Part shown: positions 39,206 to 52,026 of the stretch, one piece after another
Position numbering within the stretch: position 1 is the first letter of the stretch
How the letters are laid out: the number at the start of each line of letters is the position of its first letter
Origin: Apis mellifera
Lineage: Eukaryota; Arthropoda; Insecta; Hymenoptera; Apidae
Direction: 5' to 3'
DNA: 64,000 nucleotides
Assembly (NCBI RefSeq): GCF_003254395.2
Contig: NC_037645.1
Coordinates: 7,434,593-7,498,592, forward strand
Program-made: the position numbers and the translations under genes
Notes under the pieces: model-generated
Told to the model about the DNA's origin: nothing
The model's input: the letters and a program-made list of their open reading frames with translations, nothing else
Databases searched by the model: none

Positions 39206-41623
39206 ACCTGAAATTCACCTTTTTCGGAAAGATATTCCGAAAAAATTGCAATAAATATGTCTCTCATCCACTCCCTTTTACCCAATCTCTTCCCCTTTCG
39301 CTCGCAACTTTCTCAAACGCGACTCTCGTCTCCTGATTCACGATCAAACTTTTCCTCCTTCCTTTGTATTTTTTTTCCTTTTCACTCCTCCCACCTAAAA
39401 TCTCAGTCTATATACACGGGGCATAATATAAATTATAACAGGGCTGTGTCCTGTGGGCACATACCCCTATTGTTCGCCGCTTAACCAGGTTAATGCGGGC
39501 GACGATAAATCCGGGGTGTGGACAGCTTAACGACGAAGATCCCGATGAATGCTGACCAAAGTTCGAATCCTGTCTAATCACTCGAGTCAATTATTTCCAC
39601 CCCTTTCCGACCGAATGAACAATTCTCTTCTCAGGAAATGACCATCGTCATTTCGTATTCGTACTCGAATTTAAGCCGGAAATCTGAGATTATATACATA
39701 TATTCGACAAAATATTCATATATCGTTGTTATTATATCGAGTTTAATAGCCGGAAAGGAGGATTCGATCGTGTCTGGTATATAATAAATCGAGTACACTC
39801 GAATGAATGGATGAAGCATTTTAACGATCGAATTTTATTGGATAAGAAGAACAGGAGAATTAGTCCTGTATCTTGATTGATTTTCTTTGATTGCTTATTA
39901 CGGAGTTTGTCGCTCGCTTTCGATCGATGATGAGAGTTATCGTGATGATACAAGTGCGTTAACGTTTGAAGTGGAATGAAAATATTTTTCGCTGAGAAAA
40001 TATGGTATAGGAAGGAGAAATTAAGATAAAATTTATCGAGTTATTAATAATTTAAGAGAAGGAGAAGTATTTTAATCAAAGATTAATTGATTTCGGGTTC
40101 AACGAGTTATAAAGTTGTCTGTTAAAAATTTCCGAGAGTTGGAAGAGATGTATTTATGAGATTGATAGTATTTTATTCTTTTAAAATTGTAACAAATCGA
40201 CTGCAACGCGTGTTACGAAAAGTGTGTAAATATCCTAAAAAAAAAAAAAAAATCAGGAAGGCTCGTTCAACCTCGTTTCTCACATTAACACGTTTTCGTT
40301 GCTCGACCCCATATTTCTGAATCCAAGCTTTGGCCCCATATTTCGAACTCCAATCTCGAAGTCCTATAGTATATATCAGAGATCATTGAACACGTCTTGT
40401 CATGAAACTAGTTACTGGTTACAAAAAAAAATCTCAAATTTCTATCACTGAAAAATGTCTCCTCGAAAATATTGTAAGATTAATCAATTAATTTTCAACA
40501 GTTAAGAATATTATTGATTTGGTTATTGGTTTTCTTGATATGTTTTTAAAATTGATTGGAATAGAATCATTAGAAGTTTTCTTTTTCTTTTTTTTTTTTT
40601 TGAAATTACAGTTAATCCAAGTAAAATTAAAATCTGAATACCATTTTTGAAACACAATTCTTTCAAATTGATTATTGCTTAAAAAAAAAAAAAATTTGGA
40701 AAATTATATTCCATATTTTAATTTTTCAAATTAAATATAAATTCAAATATATTTAAATCGATACATTTGTTACAATTTTAAAGGAATAAGATATTTTTAT
40801 AAATATATCTCTTCCAATAATTGGAAATTTTACAAACTGTATAAATATTTTCTTTTTTTTCTAAATTATTAATAATAACTATTAAAATATTTTATTATAC
40901 ACTTTTTTCCCATATACATATATATATATTTATTTTTTCCAGTAAAAATATTTTTTCGTGATCTAAATTATATTTTTTAATTTGGAAAAGTAATTGGTCG
41001 TTCAATTTCATAAAGAGAAATTAAAAAAACCATGATAACAAAAATCATGCTTATGATTTTACTCATCCTTATCGATATCATTCCTTCAAATAAAGTCTTA
41101 AAAACCGAATTCTTCAGTAAGCCTATAAACCTTTGATATTATAAATCAAAATTCATAAAGTACATATATATATCCTTTCCTTTTCATAAAACATAATCTT
41201 TCTTTCGGTATCGTGAGAGAAGAGAAAAGAAATACGTTTCTAAGCGCTTCGATGCGATTTAAATTACCCGCCTTTTAAAAATTAGGCCACTGGTGGCGAG
41301 GGAAATGGAGAGCGGCGCGAATTTCGCGTTTCACCGCAGAATCTCGCAAGCGTATTCGCGTGCATCGGAATCATTAACCCTTTTAACAGGAATTGGGTTA
41401 GGAATCGCGGCTCCCCCCCCCCGTTCCTCGCGATTCGGCTCCCTCCTTGGCTCGCTTAATGGCGGCGGCCAACGTTCAGGGCAAACAAAAGCGGAGCAGC
41501 GGCCCATCATCCAAAGCGGATCCACCCTCATCCACGGCGCTCAACTCGACGAAACTGAGAACGCATTAACAGAACGAGTATCAGAAATTCAGGAATTCAG
41601 ACCGATGAATGGATTAGAAAAAT
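39206..41623. other. Gene-free stretch
   Basis: A weak B-box-like AGTTCGAATCC lies near 39560 in a complex patch (39480-39600), less tRNA-like than the copies at 6.5 and 21.1 kb. Positions 40160-41260 are very AT-rich. Positions 41280-41620 are GC-richer and open on both strands (41293-41625 +; 41331-41531 -) without a recognised protein. The minus-strand frame contains KRVNDSDAR (41358-41384), which recurs at 43477-43503. Confidence 0.5.
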
Positions 41624-41686
41624 GAAAGAAGGATGAAAGAAGGATGAAAGAAGGATGGAAGAAGGATGGAAGAAGGATGGAAGAAT
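41624..41686. repeat. 11-bp purine tandem repeat, about six copies
   Basis: GAAAGAAGGAT three times, then GGAAGAAGGAT twice and a partial copy. The unit change from GAAA to GGAA is shared by neighbouring copies, as expected from slippage. Confidence 0.95.
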
Positions 41687-44220
41687 CGAGGAAAGAAAAT
41701 TCGAAAGGAAATATTTGGTTTTGTTCGAAGAGTAATTCCGTTTTTTCACACGAGCGTCGCTAATTGTTTGTCCGGCCAACTTCGTTCCAAACCTTATTAT
41801 TATTGCATGTACGAGAGCTGGTATTCGTGAGAAAAATTCGTTTGATTCCGATGATGATTTTTATTAAATTAATAACGAAAAGGTAAGAATATTGTTGGAG
41901 GAAAAGATTATGCAAAGTATATAACGTACGCCAGAAACTGGGTTTCCAAAATTTCGTTGCGCCGCGTTCTGGAAGAAGATGAAGTCGAAATTGACGAAGA
42001 CGAAATTTAAACTTGAGAGAAATTGAAACGAGATCGAATTTGTAGAATTTATGAAACGACTTGATGTTTCATTGTCATGAAAAGATAAAAGAAAAACGAA
42101 ATTAGTTTCTAATTAGTTTATTATATATTATGACGAGGAAGAGGATTTTTAGACGAAGAAGAAATTAAAAAAGATGATAAGAAGATTTTTATTATAAACA
42201 AATAATTAGTTAAAGCTAATATTTAGCAATTTATTGTTAATAAATCATTTGGATATTAGATTATCCTAAAATTATTATTTAAAAAATTTAAAAAATTTTT
42301 AATATTACACTCTAAATATAAGCTATTTAAATTTAATTTATAAAATTTATTATATAAATTAATAAATAAATTATATAAATTATAATAGTTATAGAATATA
42401 CATTAATTTTTAAATTTGAAATTTTTAATTTATGAAGATTTAACGTTAATGATATAAATTTATTATAGATAACATTTCAGTAATTGATTTTTCAATATTA
42501 ACTTCATAAATAAATATTGCTGTAATAAGTCTTTTAGAAGTGATGAAAATATGCGATGGAGGAAGAAAATTTTTGAACAAAGATGAGAAGAAACAGAGGA
42601 AGAAGAAGTGGGAGATTCGAGTGTAATAGAGAGAAAGAAAACAAAAATAATAGATTTGGAAAAAGAAGAAATAGAGAAAGAAAGAAAAACCTGAAAATTT
42701 TTTAACAACAATCTATAAATCGAAATGCAAGAAGAAATACTATTACAAGTTCATCCTTGAAAAGAAACGAATAAATCTAGCAAATTTCTCTACTACATAT
42801 AATACATATAAATACAAACCCAAGAATACATATCTATCCTCTACGAAAAGAATAAAAAAGAGGTTAAAGAAACAATACATAAAACAATAAAACAAAAAAA
42901 AATCTCTATATATCAAATATAATACAAATTGAAACACAAGAACGAAGAAACACAAGATTCGTCCTCGAAGAAACAAGAAATAAGGAAGAAATCGAAACAA
43001 AAACGATTCAGGACCGCTTATATAGAACTCGATGCATAATCTTCGAGACGAATGCCTTGAGACACGCGAGATCGAATATAAAATCGATCTTCTCGAAACG
43101 ATTTTACGATTCTACGACAGGGAGAGAACAAGAGGCAAGAGGAGAAGAAGATACGATTAAAACTAATTTCATTCCCTTGCACGAGGAAATTTCCACGATC
43201 ACGATGCAAGGCTTATTATCAATATACCCTTTCGAATTAAACGATATATATAATTTCATTTCGAACGAAAATTTTCATTATCGAAAATAAAGTGAGAAGC
43301 CAATCTATGTATTCACTTCTGAAGTAGAGAGAAGTAAAAGAAATAAAAGAGAAATGTACGGAACGAGAATATAAGTGTGGGTGGAGATTAAGTATTTGGG
43401 GAGGGGCAATGAGAAGGGACAAAAGAGACAGTCAGACATATCCAGGGATGCATCTGACCCTGTTTCAACGCGGTCGAAACGGGTAAACGATTCTGACGCA
43501 CGCCGGTCCGTCGCGAAACGTCGCCGACACGACGAATTAACGTTTCCCGGCCACGGAGCAAATAGAAGTGAGCGTTGCGCTCTGGACAACTTTGCTGGGG
43601 GAATTTTAACGCGAGAAAACGAACTAGATATATGTGTATATATATATATATGTTTGAAAATGGAATGAAATACTTCAATAATTTCCTCAATAATCCTGAG
43701 CGAAACTTTTTGGTGGTGGTTTGTTCAGAGGATTGTGTAGACACGTGAACGAAATTGGAGATGATAATTTTTCAAGAGAATCTATCTAAATAGAGAATCT
43801 AGAGAGGAAGGATTTAATTATTCAAGAAAATATTATTGGAGAAGAATAATTTTCATAAAAATTCGTCTCGTTTCATTTTTTCGAGTCTTTATCGAATCTT
43901 CACAATATTTATTACTATTATATTAATTGTGAGTTTGAAACGATTTCCTATTTCTTTTCTTCTTTCTGTCTTATCTGCTTTATCGAACGAGTATAAATCC
44001 ATTTCAATTTCAATTTTGTGAAGACGAATATCATGGGAATTTCCTTCGAATTTCCTATGAATGATCCGAGCTGAAATAAAATACAACGTTTGGACGACGT
44101 TTCAACGTTTCACCCGGAATTTCGTTGAGTGGAGGGAGGAAATTTCAGTTTCAGCGTGTGTTAAAGCGACAAATTTCCCTTTACTACAAAACTGGTACTA
44201 ACTGCTTGAATATCCAGTGA
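41687..44220. other. Gene-free stretch
   Basis: Strongly AT-rich at 42060-42480 and 42700-43000. A CpG-rich patch at 43440-43620 is open on both strands (43375-43668 + and 43388-43744 -). Its + frame carries KRVNDSDAR (43477-43503). A (TA)n run lies near 43635-43652. No protein family is recognised. Confidence 0.5.
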
Positions 44221-44320
44221 CTCCCGGCTTCCGGTAACATTTATCCAGCCAAAGGATAACATTTATCCAGCGAGGAGGCGCAATTAACGCGGCAAATAAG
44301 GCCGCGCCTCTGCAGGACCT
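44221..44320. promoter_or_regulatory. GC-rich element: 22-bp direct repeat followed by a GC-stemmed hairpin
   Basis: TAACATTTATCCAGC occurs twice with 22-bp spacing (44235-44249 and 44257-44271). Immediately after comes a perfect 7-bp stem GAGGCGC/GCGCCTC (44275-44310) with a 22-nt loop. The arrangement is compact and in locally GC-rich DNA. Function is unknown. Confidence 0.3.
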
Positions 44321-44689
44321 TTCCTCGTCCTTGAGCCAGATACACTTCACAGCCGGAAGGGCCGGGCCATATTCGACCTTCTACCTTTCCCCTGTTATAC
44401 ACGGAGGGGAGGGGAGGGGGAGCAGGCCGCACTCTCTCTAAATTATTCATTCGCTTTCTCCATTCCTCCTCCTCCCCTCTCGGTAAGAAACTCGGTCAGA
44501 AGATGTGCCATTATCGCACACACGTCTCTCCCAAACGTCTCTCGCTCGTGATCCTCTTCCACTTCTTCTCTAGGATGAACACGATCGAGGGATGATGCAA
44601 AGTCGCGATTCCCGTAGAGTTTAATCGAATTGATGTCGTGCAATTTGTGCAACACGAAGAGTTTCCATTCGCGTTGGCGAGTCGGGTGA
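44321..44689. other. Gene-free stretch
   Basis: GC-richer DNA with G- and C-runs (44404-44422, 44464-44480). Minus-strand frames 44241-44450 and 44443-44655 are open but unrecognised. Confidence 0.5.
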
Positions 44690-46170
44690 ACAGATGGGTG
44701 ATTTGAACATAGGACACAGGGATTTGAGTAATGTGGACGGTTAGGATCTTCTCTATTTTATAGCCGGTGATTTGAAGATAAGGTTTCCTGTTCTGTGGCG
44801 AGTAAGGTGAACGTCAGGATCTTTTTTATTTTTGGTGGATAATTTAAACATACGGTTTTCTATTCTACAGCGAGCAATTTGATGATCGTCTTTTCTATTT
44901 TATAACTGATGATTTGAAAATAAGGTTTTTTTTTTCTTATTCTATGGTGAGTAAGGTGAACGTCAGGATCTTTTCTATTTTATGGTGGATAATTTAAACA
45001 TACGGTTTTCTATTCTATGGTGAGCAATGTGAACATCAGGATCTTTTCTATTTTATGGCGGATAATTTAAACATACGGTTTTCTATTCTAGAGCGAGCAA
45101 TTTGATCGTCTTTTCCATTTTATAGCTGATGATTTGAAGATAAGGTTTCTTTCTTCTTATTCTGTGGCGAGTAAGATGAACGTCAGGATCTTTTCTATTT
45201 TATGGCGGATAATTTAAACATACGGTTTTCTATTCTACGGCAAGTAATGTGAACCGGATCTTTTTTATTTTTGGCAGATAATTTAAACATACGGTTTTCT
45301 ATTCTATGGCGAGCAACGTGAACGTACACGTCAGAATCTTTTTTATTTTTGGCGGATAATTTAAACATACGGTTTTCCATTCTACGGCAAGTAACGTGAA
45401 CGTACACATCAGGATCTTTTTTATTTTTGGCGGATAATTTAAACATACGGTTTTCTATTCTATGGTGAGCAATGTGAAAGTCAGGATCTTTTTTATTTTA
45501 TAGCAGATGATTTGAACATACGGTTTTCTATTCTATGGCGAGCAATGTGAATGTACATGTCAGGATCTTTTTCATGATGGGTGATTTGAACATACAGTTT
45601 TCTATTTTTGGCAAGCAACGTAAATGTACATGTCAGAATCTTTTCTATTTTATAGCAGATGATTTGAACATACGAGTTTCCTATTCTGTAGCAAATAAAA
45701 TGAACGTCAGGATCTTTTTTTTGGCAAGTGATTTGAACATACGGTTTTCTGTGGCGAGTAACGTGAACGTATACGTCATTTTTCTATCCCTTTTTTTTTA
45801 TATTACAGATGACATGGTATTTCATAGGATTTTTTATTCTATGGAGATGCATCATAGAGTTTTTTATTTTGGCGGATGACGCGAACGTATTCGTCATAGG
45901 GATTTTTCTATTCTATGGTGGATGACATGAACGTATATACGTTTTATAAAATTTCCTATTCTATGGTGGATGACGTGAACTTATGCATCACATTTTTATA
46001 CTGGGAATATATGTATTGTAAAATTTTTTCTATCTTATGGCGGATGACATAAACATATGCGTCATAGAGTTTCCTATAGTAAATCATGTGAATGTACACT
46101 TCACAGAGTTTTTCTATTCTATGGTGAATAGTATTTCATGGAATTTTCTGTCCCATGGAATAGGATTTTT
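44690..46170. repeat. Minisatellite of about 75 bp, roughly 18 diverging copies
   Basis: AATTTAAACATACGGTTTTC recurs near 44841, 44991, 45064, 45211, 45280, 45358 and 45436. Intermediate and outer copies have GATTTGAA or weaker variants. Each unit also has GGCGAGCAA.GTGAACGT and CAGGATCTTTTCTATTTTAT. In the central part the spacings are 69, 78 and 78 bp, so one minus-strand frame (45195-45446) stays open and reads as a peptide repeat with the core FKLSAKNKKD. Right of about 45.75 kb the copies decay. Confidence 0.93.
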
Positions 46171-46933
46171 TATTTTATGGCAGGTGACGCGAACGTATTC
46201 CTCGTGAGATTTTCTATTGACATAAATCTAGATATCGTAGAGACGACTTTTTCCCATCTTACTGTGATGCAACGTGTGCAGACGTGGAGATTTTCTATCT
46301 CCGTGACGAGTGAAATGAACGTACACAATTTCCTATTCTATGATAACGGATACGCGTTACAATGGAAAGAAAGTTTTCTATTTTATAAAGTGAAAACGAT
46401 AATAAAAAGTCCGAATTGCCGAATTAATATGCATAACAGTTTCGAATCTCGTTGCATTTCTCACTATTGTTACAATTGTTTCGCGTGAAAAATCGATATC
46501 TGGAATCCGATCTTTCGAATTGGATTAAACGGCAATAATAATCATTTCCTCAGCATTCTCGTTTCTTTTCTCTTTTTCTCATAAATTTTCCTACCTGTTG
46601 TACCTCTCTACGTATTTTATACATATATATAGTGGAAAATTTTTTTTTCTCTTTCTATCTCTCCTTTTTTCGCAAACGATTGATGCAAAGGTTCGGTAAA
46701 ACGGATCCTTGGAGATTTCAGTGGCCATCGTGGCGATCGTATATTCGTTGGACGAGATCGATGGATGTGGAGCGGTAAATCACGAGGAATCCCGGATGGC
46801 ACGCGCGGAATCCTCTTCTCCTCGAAATGAAAGGTAGCCACCAACTCGTGGGGGATTAAAGTCGGACGTCGAGCCACGGGCTGAAAAGTTCCGGCCGAAA
46901 TCCGATCAGATGGAAAACTTTATTTTCCACCAA
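46171..46933. other. Gene-free stretch
   Basis: Decayed edge of the minisatellite, then AT-rich sequence, then a CpG-richer patch at 46680-46920. A minus-strand frame (46617-46877) is open but unrecognised. Confidence 0.5.
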
Positions 46934-46961
46934 TGCTGCTGCTGCTGCTGCTGCTGCTGCT
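46934..46961. repeat. (TGC)9 trinucleotide repeat
   Basis: Nine uninterrupted TGC units (GCA on the minus strand). Such repeats often encode poly-Gln, poly-Ala or poly-Leu, but no supported reading frame contains it. Confidence 0.97.
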
Positions 46962-48410
46962 CGATCCTGATTCATGACTACTACCAGATCTTGTTAAACG
47001 TCTTGTATCGACTGTATCCCCTCCAAGATTCCCTCTAAATTTTAAAATATCGAGGTTATTTAGAAGATATGAATTGCTGACAATAATATATATTATCTGA
47101 TTAATAATAATTTAACATAAGCTAATGAGAGAACAAAAATAGAAGAAGAAAATGAACTGAAATAATTTTTGAAAAGAAAAGTACTAAAGTATCAAAAAAA
47201 AAGAAAATGGTTCAAGTTCAAGAAGGAAACGATTCTAATCGATTCTCGATTATGGAACGTCGATTAACTGGTTTCAAGGAAGAGGTATCTCTTTAGAATA
47301 CGAAACGAGGGTCGATTCGTAAATGGTTACTTACTCTTACTTGATCGATGCGAATTTACGGTTAAATAAGCCCTGACATCGAGGGGAGGTGGGAAAGTTT
47401 GCCAAACACCGAGAAATCCTCCCTTCTGTTCTCGGAATTACCTCGGGATTTGGGGCAGAGCCACGTGGAAACGTGGAATTTCATAAATTCAACCCCTCCC
47501 AAAAAGAGAGAGATACTCGATCGTTGTGCATCGAGCACACTTTCTCCACTCCTTTGCAGTGAAACAAAATATCGAGATAAACCCTCGAAATTTCTCGCCA
47601 ATTTTCACCATCCTTTCTGAATAGGAGAGAAAAAAAAGGGGGAGGAAACAGAAAGAAAGGAAAAGTGTGGAAGAAAATAGGGGATGGTCCCGAGGGCACC
47701 TCGATCCGGAAGTTTTTCCACCCCGTTTGGAGAGGCAAAGAGCAGCGGCGAGAAACGAGGTGGAAGAAGAAAGGGGTTGGTTTCGTGTCCTCCCTATGAA
47801 CCTACGTCGTGATGTTTCATTTTAGGGCGGTCGACGCCGATTCCTGACAAACATGTGATAAAAGGGAGCAAAGAATTCTCTCCAAGGTGTATATTTTCCT
47901 TTTTTTTCGTGATGAAACTTCTTGCTTTCGTCCTTTAAGGGAACTTGCGAAAGAAATATCTGGAAATATCGCCGCCTTTTCGATATCACGCAACAAATTA
48001 TGCGTTTCGTCGTACGTATTTCATCCTCTAATTGTTTTCTGTTTACCGAAAAATCAATATTCAGGGAGGAATGTCCATCCCTCGACTCTTGGCGCCGCTT
48101 TGAACGGTTGTCAGTCGATGTTTCATTGTGTTTGCGCACGGTCAATGTCACGCTCCCTCAAAATCAGCCCCTTGTTTTGCTCCGACTGCTAATTACTTTC
48201 CCGTCGCCGATACGCCGCCGCGGGCGTCAAAGCGACTTTGTCAAGGATCGGGGACAGCGTAAAACTCGCTGGCCATCCAATTAATTAAGCAAGCACCTGC
48301 GCACATGTAGAGGGAGGGTGGTTGGTGGTGGAAAATTGAAAGTGGAGAAAGGTGTAATCGTTGCAAATTTCAATTTTTGGAAAGGGGGAAGAAGAAAGGA
48401 TGAGTTTAGC
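46962..48410. other. Gene-free stretch with a complex island at about 47,930-48,290
   Basis: The island is less AT-rich and contains CpG-rich words such as CGCCGATACGCCGCCGCGGG near 48,206. Frames are open on both strands (47822-48151 - and 47922-48284 +), so coding cannot be assigned. The flanks are purine- or AT-rich. Confidence 0.45.
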
Positions 48411-48895
48411 TTGTGTTAATGTTGAAAGAAAGTATCTTTTATTATAAATTGAAATTGGAGAAGGTTTAACTTTTGGAAATGGAAAGGAGAAATGGATGAA
48501 TTTTAAACGTTGCCTTTTCAAAAATTGAAAGATATTTTTCGAAAGGAGGAAGATGTTGGAATTTCGATTTTTTTTTCTTTTTTTTTTTAGAAAAGAAAGA
48601 AGAAGTGTGCGCACTTTTACGGTTTAAACGTTGGTTGGAGGAGGAAGAAGTATCCTTGGAAAAGGGATTGCTTCGAGGTGGAAGAAGAGTCGAGGGACAA
48701 GCTTTTAAGCTTTTCTAAGAACGTGTCATTTCTTTTTTTTCTTTCTTTCTTTTTTCTTTTTTCCTTCCTCCTTCTTTTCGACGTTGATGAATAACTCTTG
48801 CTACTTTTTTGATGCCAAGAAGATGTTTAATTCAGGCTGGATTAAGAATATTCGTTGACTTTCCCTCAATTTCCTTCTCATCTTTCTTCAAAAAA
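48411..48895. repeat. Left copy of a 0.49-kb near-exact duplication
   Basis: Begins TTGTGTTAATGTTGAAAGAA and ends near CTTTCTTCAAAAAATAA. It matches 49,782-50,275 over its whole length. This copy carries the extra bases at nearly every difference (for example GTTGCCTTTTC against GTTGCTTTTC, and GGAGGAGGAAG against GGAGAGGAAG). Confidence 0.95.
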
Positions 48896-49781
48896 TAACC
48901 AGGGGAGAGATTTTCGAGCAAAAATATCCTGTATCTTTTCAATCGATACTGCAATGACGTCTTTCGTGCCTCCTTTTTTTTTTTTCCTCTCCATTCCTTT
49001 TCTCCCACATTCAATCCCCATTATCTCTTCAGTTTCTCTCGTTGTCTTTGCACCTTTCCAATCGTTATTTCTGCGAGAAACAGCAGAGAAAGAGAGAGAA
49101 AGAGAGATGGATCCATTCAATCAGATTTTAAGAAATTAATGATCGGAATATTCATGTCTCGAAAAGAGGTTATGCACACGCCTCGAAAACTTTCGTATAC
49201 ATATGTATCTACGCGCATCCGATTTTCCCCGACTACGTCGGTAACGTGGTTCCCTGTATTTGTCAAACGACGAGGGTAAACATTTGCGTATGTATGATCG
49301 GCTATCGATCGACCAAGATTCCGTTAGAAACAGGAAAATGTATAAAGAATGTTTCCAAGCATAAATATATAGATTTTTATCTAAAAAAATGTTGCTTTCG
49401 TTTTCCTTTATACAGTTTTTCTACAACGAATAAATTATTTTTGAGGTTAGGAAGGAATTATTTCGCAATTCGTATCTGAGATTGTTTGATGATTGTTTTT
49501 TGATTTTTTTTTTGTTTCTCGTTCGATTTGCGAATTGTCGAAAATTTATCGAAATTTTTATTCTAAAATATGATTAAATTTGTTTGTGAAAATACGGTAA
49601 TCACGAATGGTGCATAAATTTGCATGAAGAGACTGTGTTTGTTTATGTCGTTGATAAAATATACGAACATGAAAAAAATATTTACTCGCGTATTTGTCGA
49701 AAAATCTAGAAATATCTTTCTGAAGGTCGTATTCAATATTCTCAGAGACTCATATCAGCCCGAAAAGGCAACTCCCCGATC
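48896..49781. other. Spacer between the two 0.49-kb copies
   Basis: AT-rich sequence with homopolymer runs. Frames 48855-49139 and 49246-49479 are open but unrecognised. Nothing else is seen. Confidence 0.5.
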
Positions 49782-50275
49782 TTGTGTTAATGTTGAAAGA
49801 AAGTATCTTTTATTATAAATTGAAATTGGAGAAGGTTTAACTTTTGGAAATGGAAAGGAGAAATGGATGAATTTTAAACGTTGCTTTTCAAAAATTGAAA
49901 GATATTTTTCGAAAGGAGGAAGATGTTGGAATTTCGATTTTTTTTTCTTTTTTTTTTTAGAAAAGAAAGAGAAGTGTGCGCACTTTTACGGTTTAAACGT
50001 TGGTTGGAGAGGAAGAAGTATCCTTGGAAAAGGGATTGCTTCGAGGTGGAAGAAGAGTCGAGGGACAAGCTTTTAAGCTTTTCTAAGAACGTGTCATTTC
50101 TTTTTTTTCTTTCTTTCTTTTTTCTTTTTTCCTTCCTCCTTCTTTTCGACGTTGATGATAACTCTTGTACTTTTTTGATGCCAAGAAGATGTTTAATTCA
50201 GGCTGGATTAGAATATTCGTTGACTTTCCCTCAATTTCCTTCTCATCTTTCTTCAAAAAATAAGGAGAGAGATTT
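49782..50275. repeat. Right copy of the 0.49-kb duplication, with single-base losses
   Basis: Same sequence as 48,411-48,895, differing almost only by missing bases in short runs (AAGAAGAAG to AAGAGAAG, GATGAATAAC to GATGATAAC, ATTAAGAATA to ATTAGAATA). Substitutions are rare. That pattern fits a lower-accuracy assembled copy rather than ordinary divergence. Confidence 0.93.
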
Positions 50276-50388
50276 ATAGCATAGTAATCCATACAATAGC
50301 AGTTTATAATTTACCTCATTTACCAATCATCACCATCGACTATCGACTATTACATTTCTGACGCACAAATAGATCCATAATTTCACGT

Positions 50389-50413
50389 TATATATATATA
50401 TATATATATATAT
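50389..50413. repeat. (TA)n microsatellite
   Basis: About twelve TA units. Confidence 0.9.
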
Positions 50414-52026
50414 TAACTCAATTGATCTATAACGACTCCATTTTCCCTACGCACAATTTAGATCCGACGTGTTCACATTATTACGATTTATTACGTACAA
50501 TTTTATCTTTTAACAATTTACCAACAATCTAACGAATACGAATATTTTTTCCTATTTCCTTTACATTATTATATAGAATGAAACAAAAATAGAAATTTTA
50601 TTTGTTCCATTTACCAACAATCCAACGAATCCGAATTATTTTTTCCTATTTCCTTTTACATTTACATTCTACATTATTATATAGAATGAACAAAAAATAA
50701 AAATTTATTTGTTCCATTAATGAAATATTTCTCGAATCGTAATAATAATAATATTTAATTCGAGTTGCGGCTAATTTGCGAACGAAACGTGAAACGACAA
50801 CAGCTAAGAGGATCGATATCGGCCACCGTGATTACCCCGTCCAATTGAAATGTCTCGTTTTCCAACCCTTTCGTTCGAATAATCCCACGACCAGCCACTA
50901 TTAAGAAGCCCGCCAAGTTTGGAGAAGTAGGAATTGGTTCTTGGAAGAGACGAAACGCGATCAAGTTAAGAGGGTGGCAGGATTGGTAGGGTAGGTTAGG
51001 TTCAAGGGGTTTGCCACTTGTCGAGGTAAACCGCGTAACTGCGACGACTGATTTACTGGCTCGATAACTAGAGACCATTAATATCGGTCGAGAAATTGAG
51101 AGCGTAACGAGTTTCCTTTTCGATTGAAAGTGAAAATCCAAAAATCGACTCGAGGTGGAAAGAGAAATATTTTTAACGAAGTAAGAACGAAGATGTGAAA
51201 GGAGAAGTGTCGAGAAATCTTGACTCTGATAAATATTAAACGAAATAAACATCGAATATCAGATTTTTAATCGTATCTGAAATTCTAATTTTCGGATAAA
51301 TTATTTATTTGATAATATTCTTCCCGATTATTCTCATTTTTTGTATTTCATTTGCGTTGGAAATTCCTTTCCAAGAATTTGTCAATATATAAATTGACAG
51401 AGAAATGAAAAAAAATTGTAAACAGAATATTGTTAAATGTTATACGAATTGGGATATACGCGTACTCCTACGCCATCTGGCGTGAAGAATTCACTAATTG
51501 AAGAGGCGTTTAATTGCAGCCCAGTTTCGTAAATACGAATTTTCCACGAAACTTTCGAAAACGATTTTAAAACGAGGGGAGAGGAGGAGTGTTAACATTG
51601 ACGATCCTCGAGAGACTTCCAAAATTGGAGGAGAATCGTTTCGATTTTTCCATTCCATTTCGTTTTTTTTTTTTTTTTTTCGTTAACTGAATTAGCTGAA
51701 TTAAACGAGATTTGAATCTAGGTTAACGAGTTATTAATACACACGCACACACACACATACATATATTCTGGACATAATTACGAAAATTGTCGTAGAAAAT
51801 TGTTCTCTGAAAGTAATATTTTATTACCTGTGATAAATATACAAAGTCGATGGATATGGCGGGAAATTGATTTTAAATCCTCAAAAGAATCGTGATCCCT
51901 TTTAGAAAGGAAGAGAAAAAAGAAAAAAAAGCAATGGCCAATGGATCTGTTGGCTTTGTGGCTTTGAAAACAAATGCAGAACCAAAACGCAATACTATCC
52001 ATCTTCCTCCACAAAAATCCAATTTT

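Noticed and set aside
50755..51252. 165-codon minus-strand frame
   Set aside because: No recognised family. The homologous stretch at about 60,660-61,150 has frame-breaking indels, although those may be assembly errors, so this is weak evidence either way.
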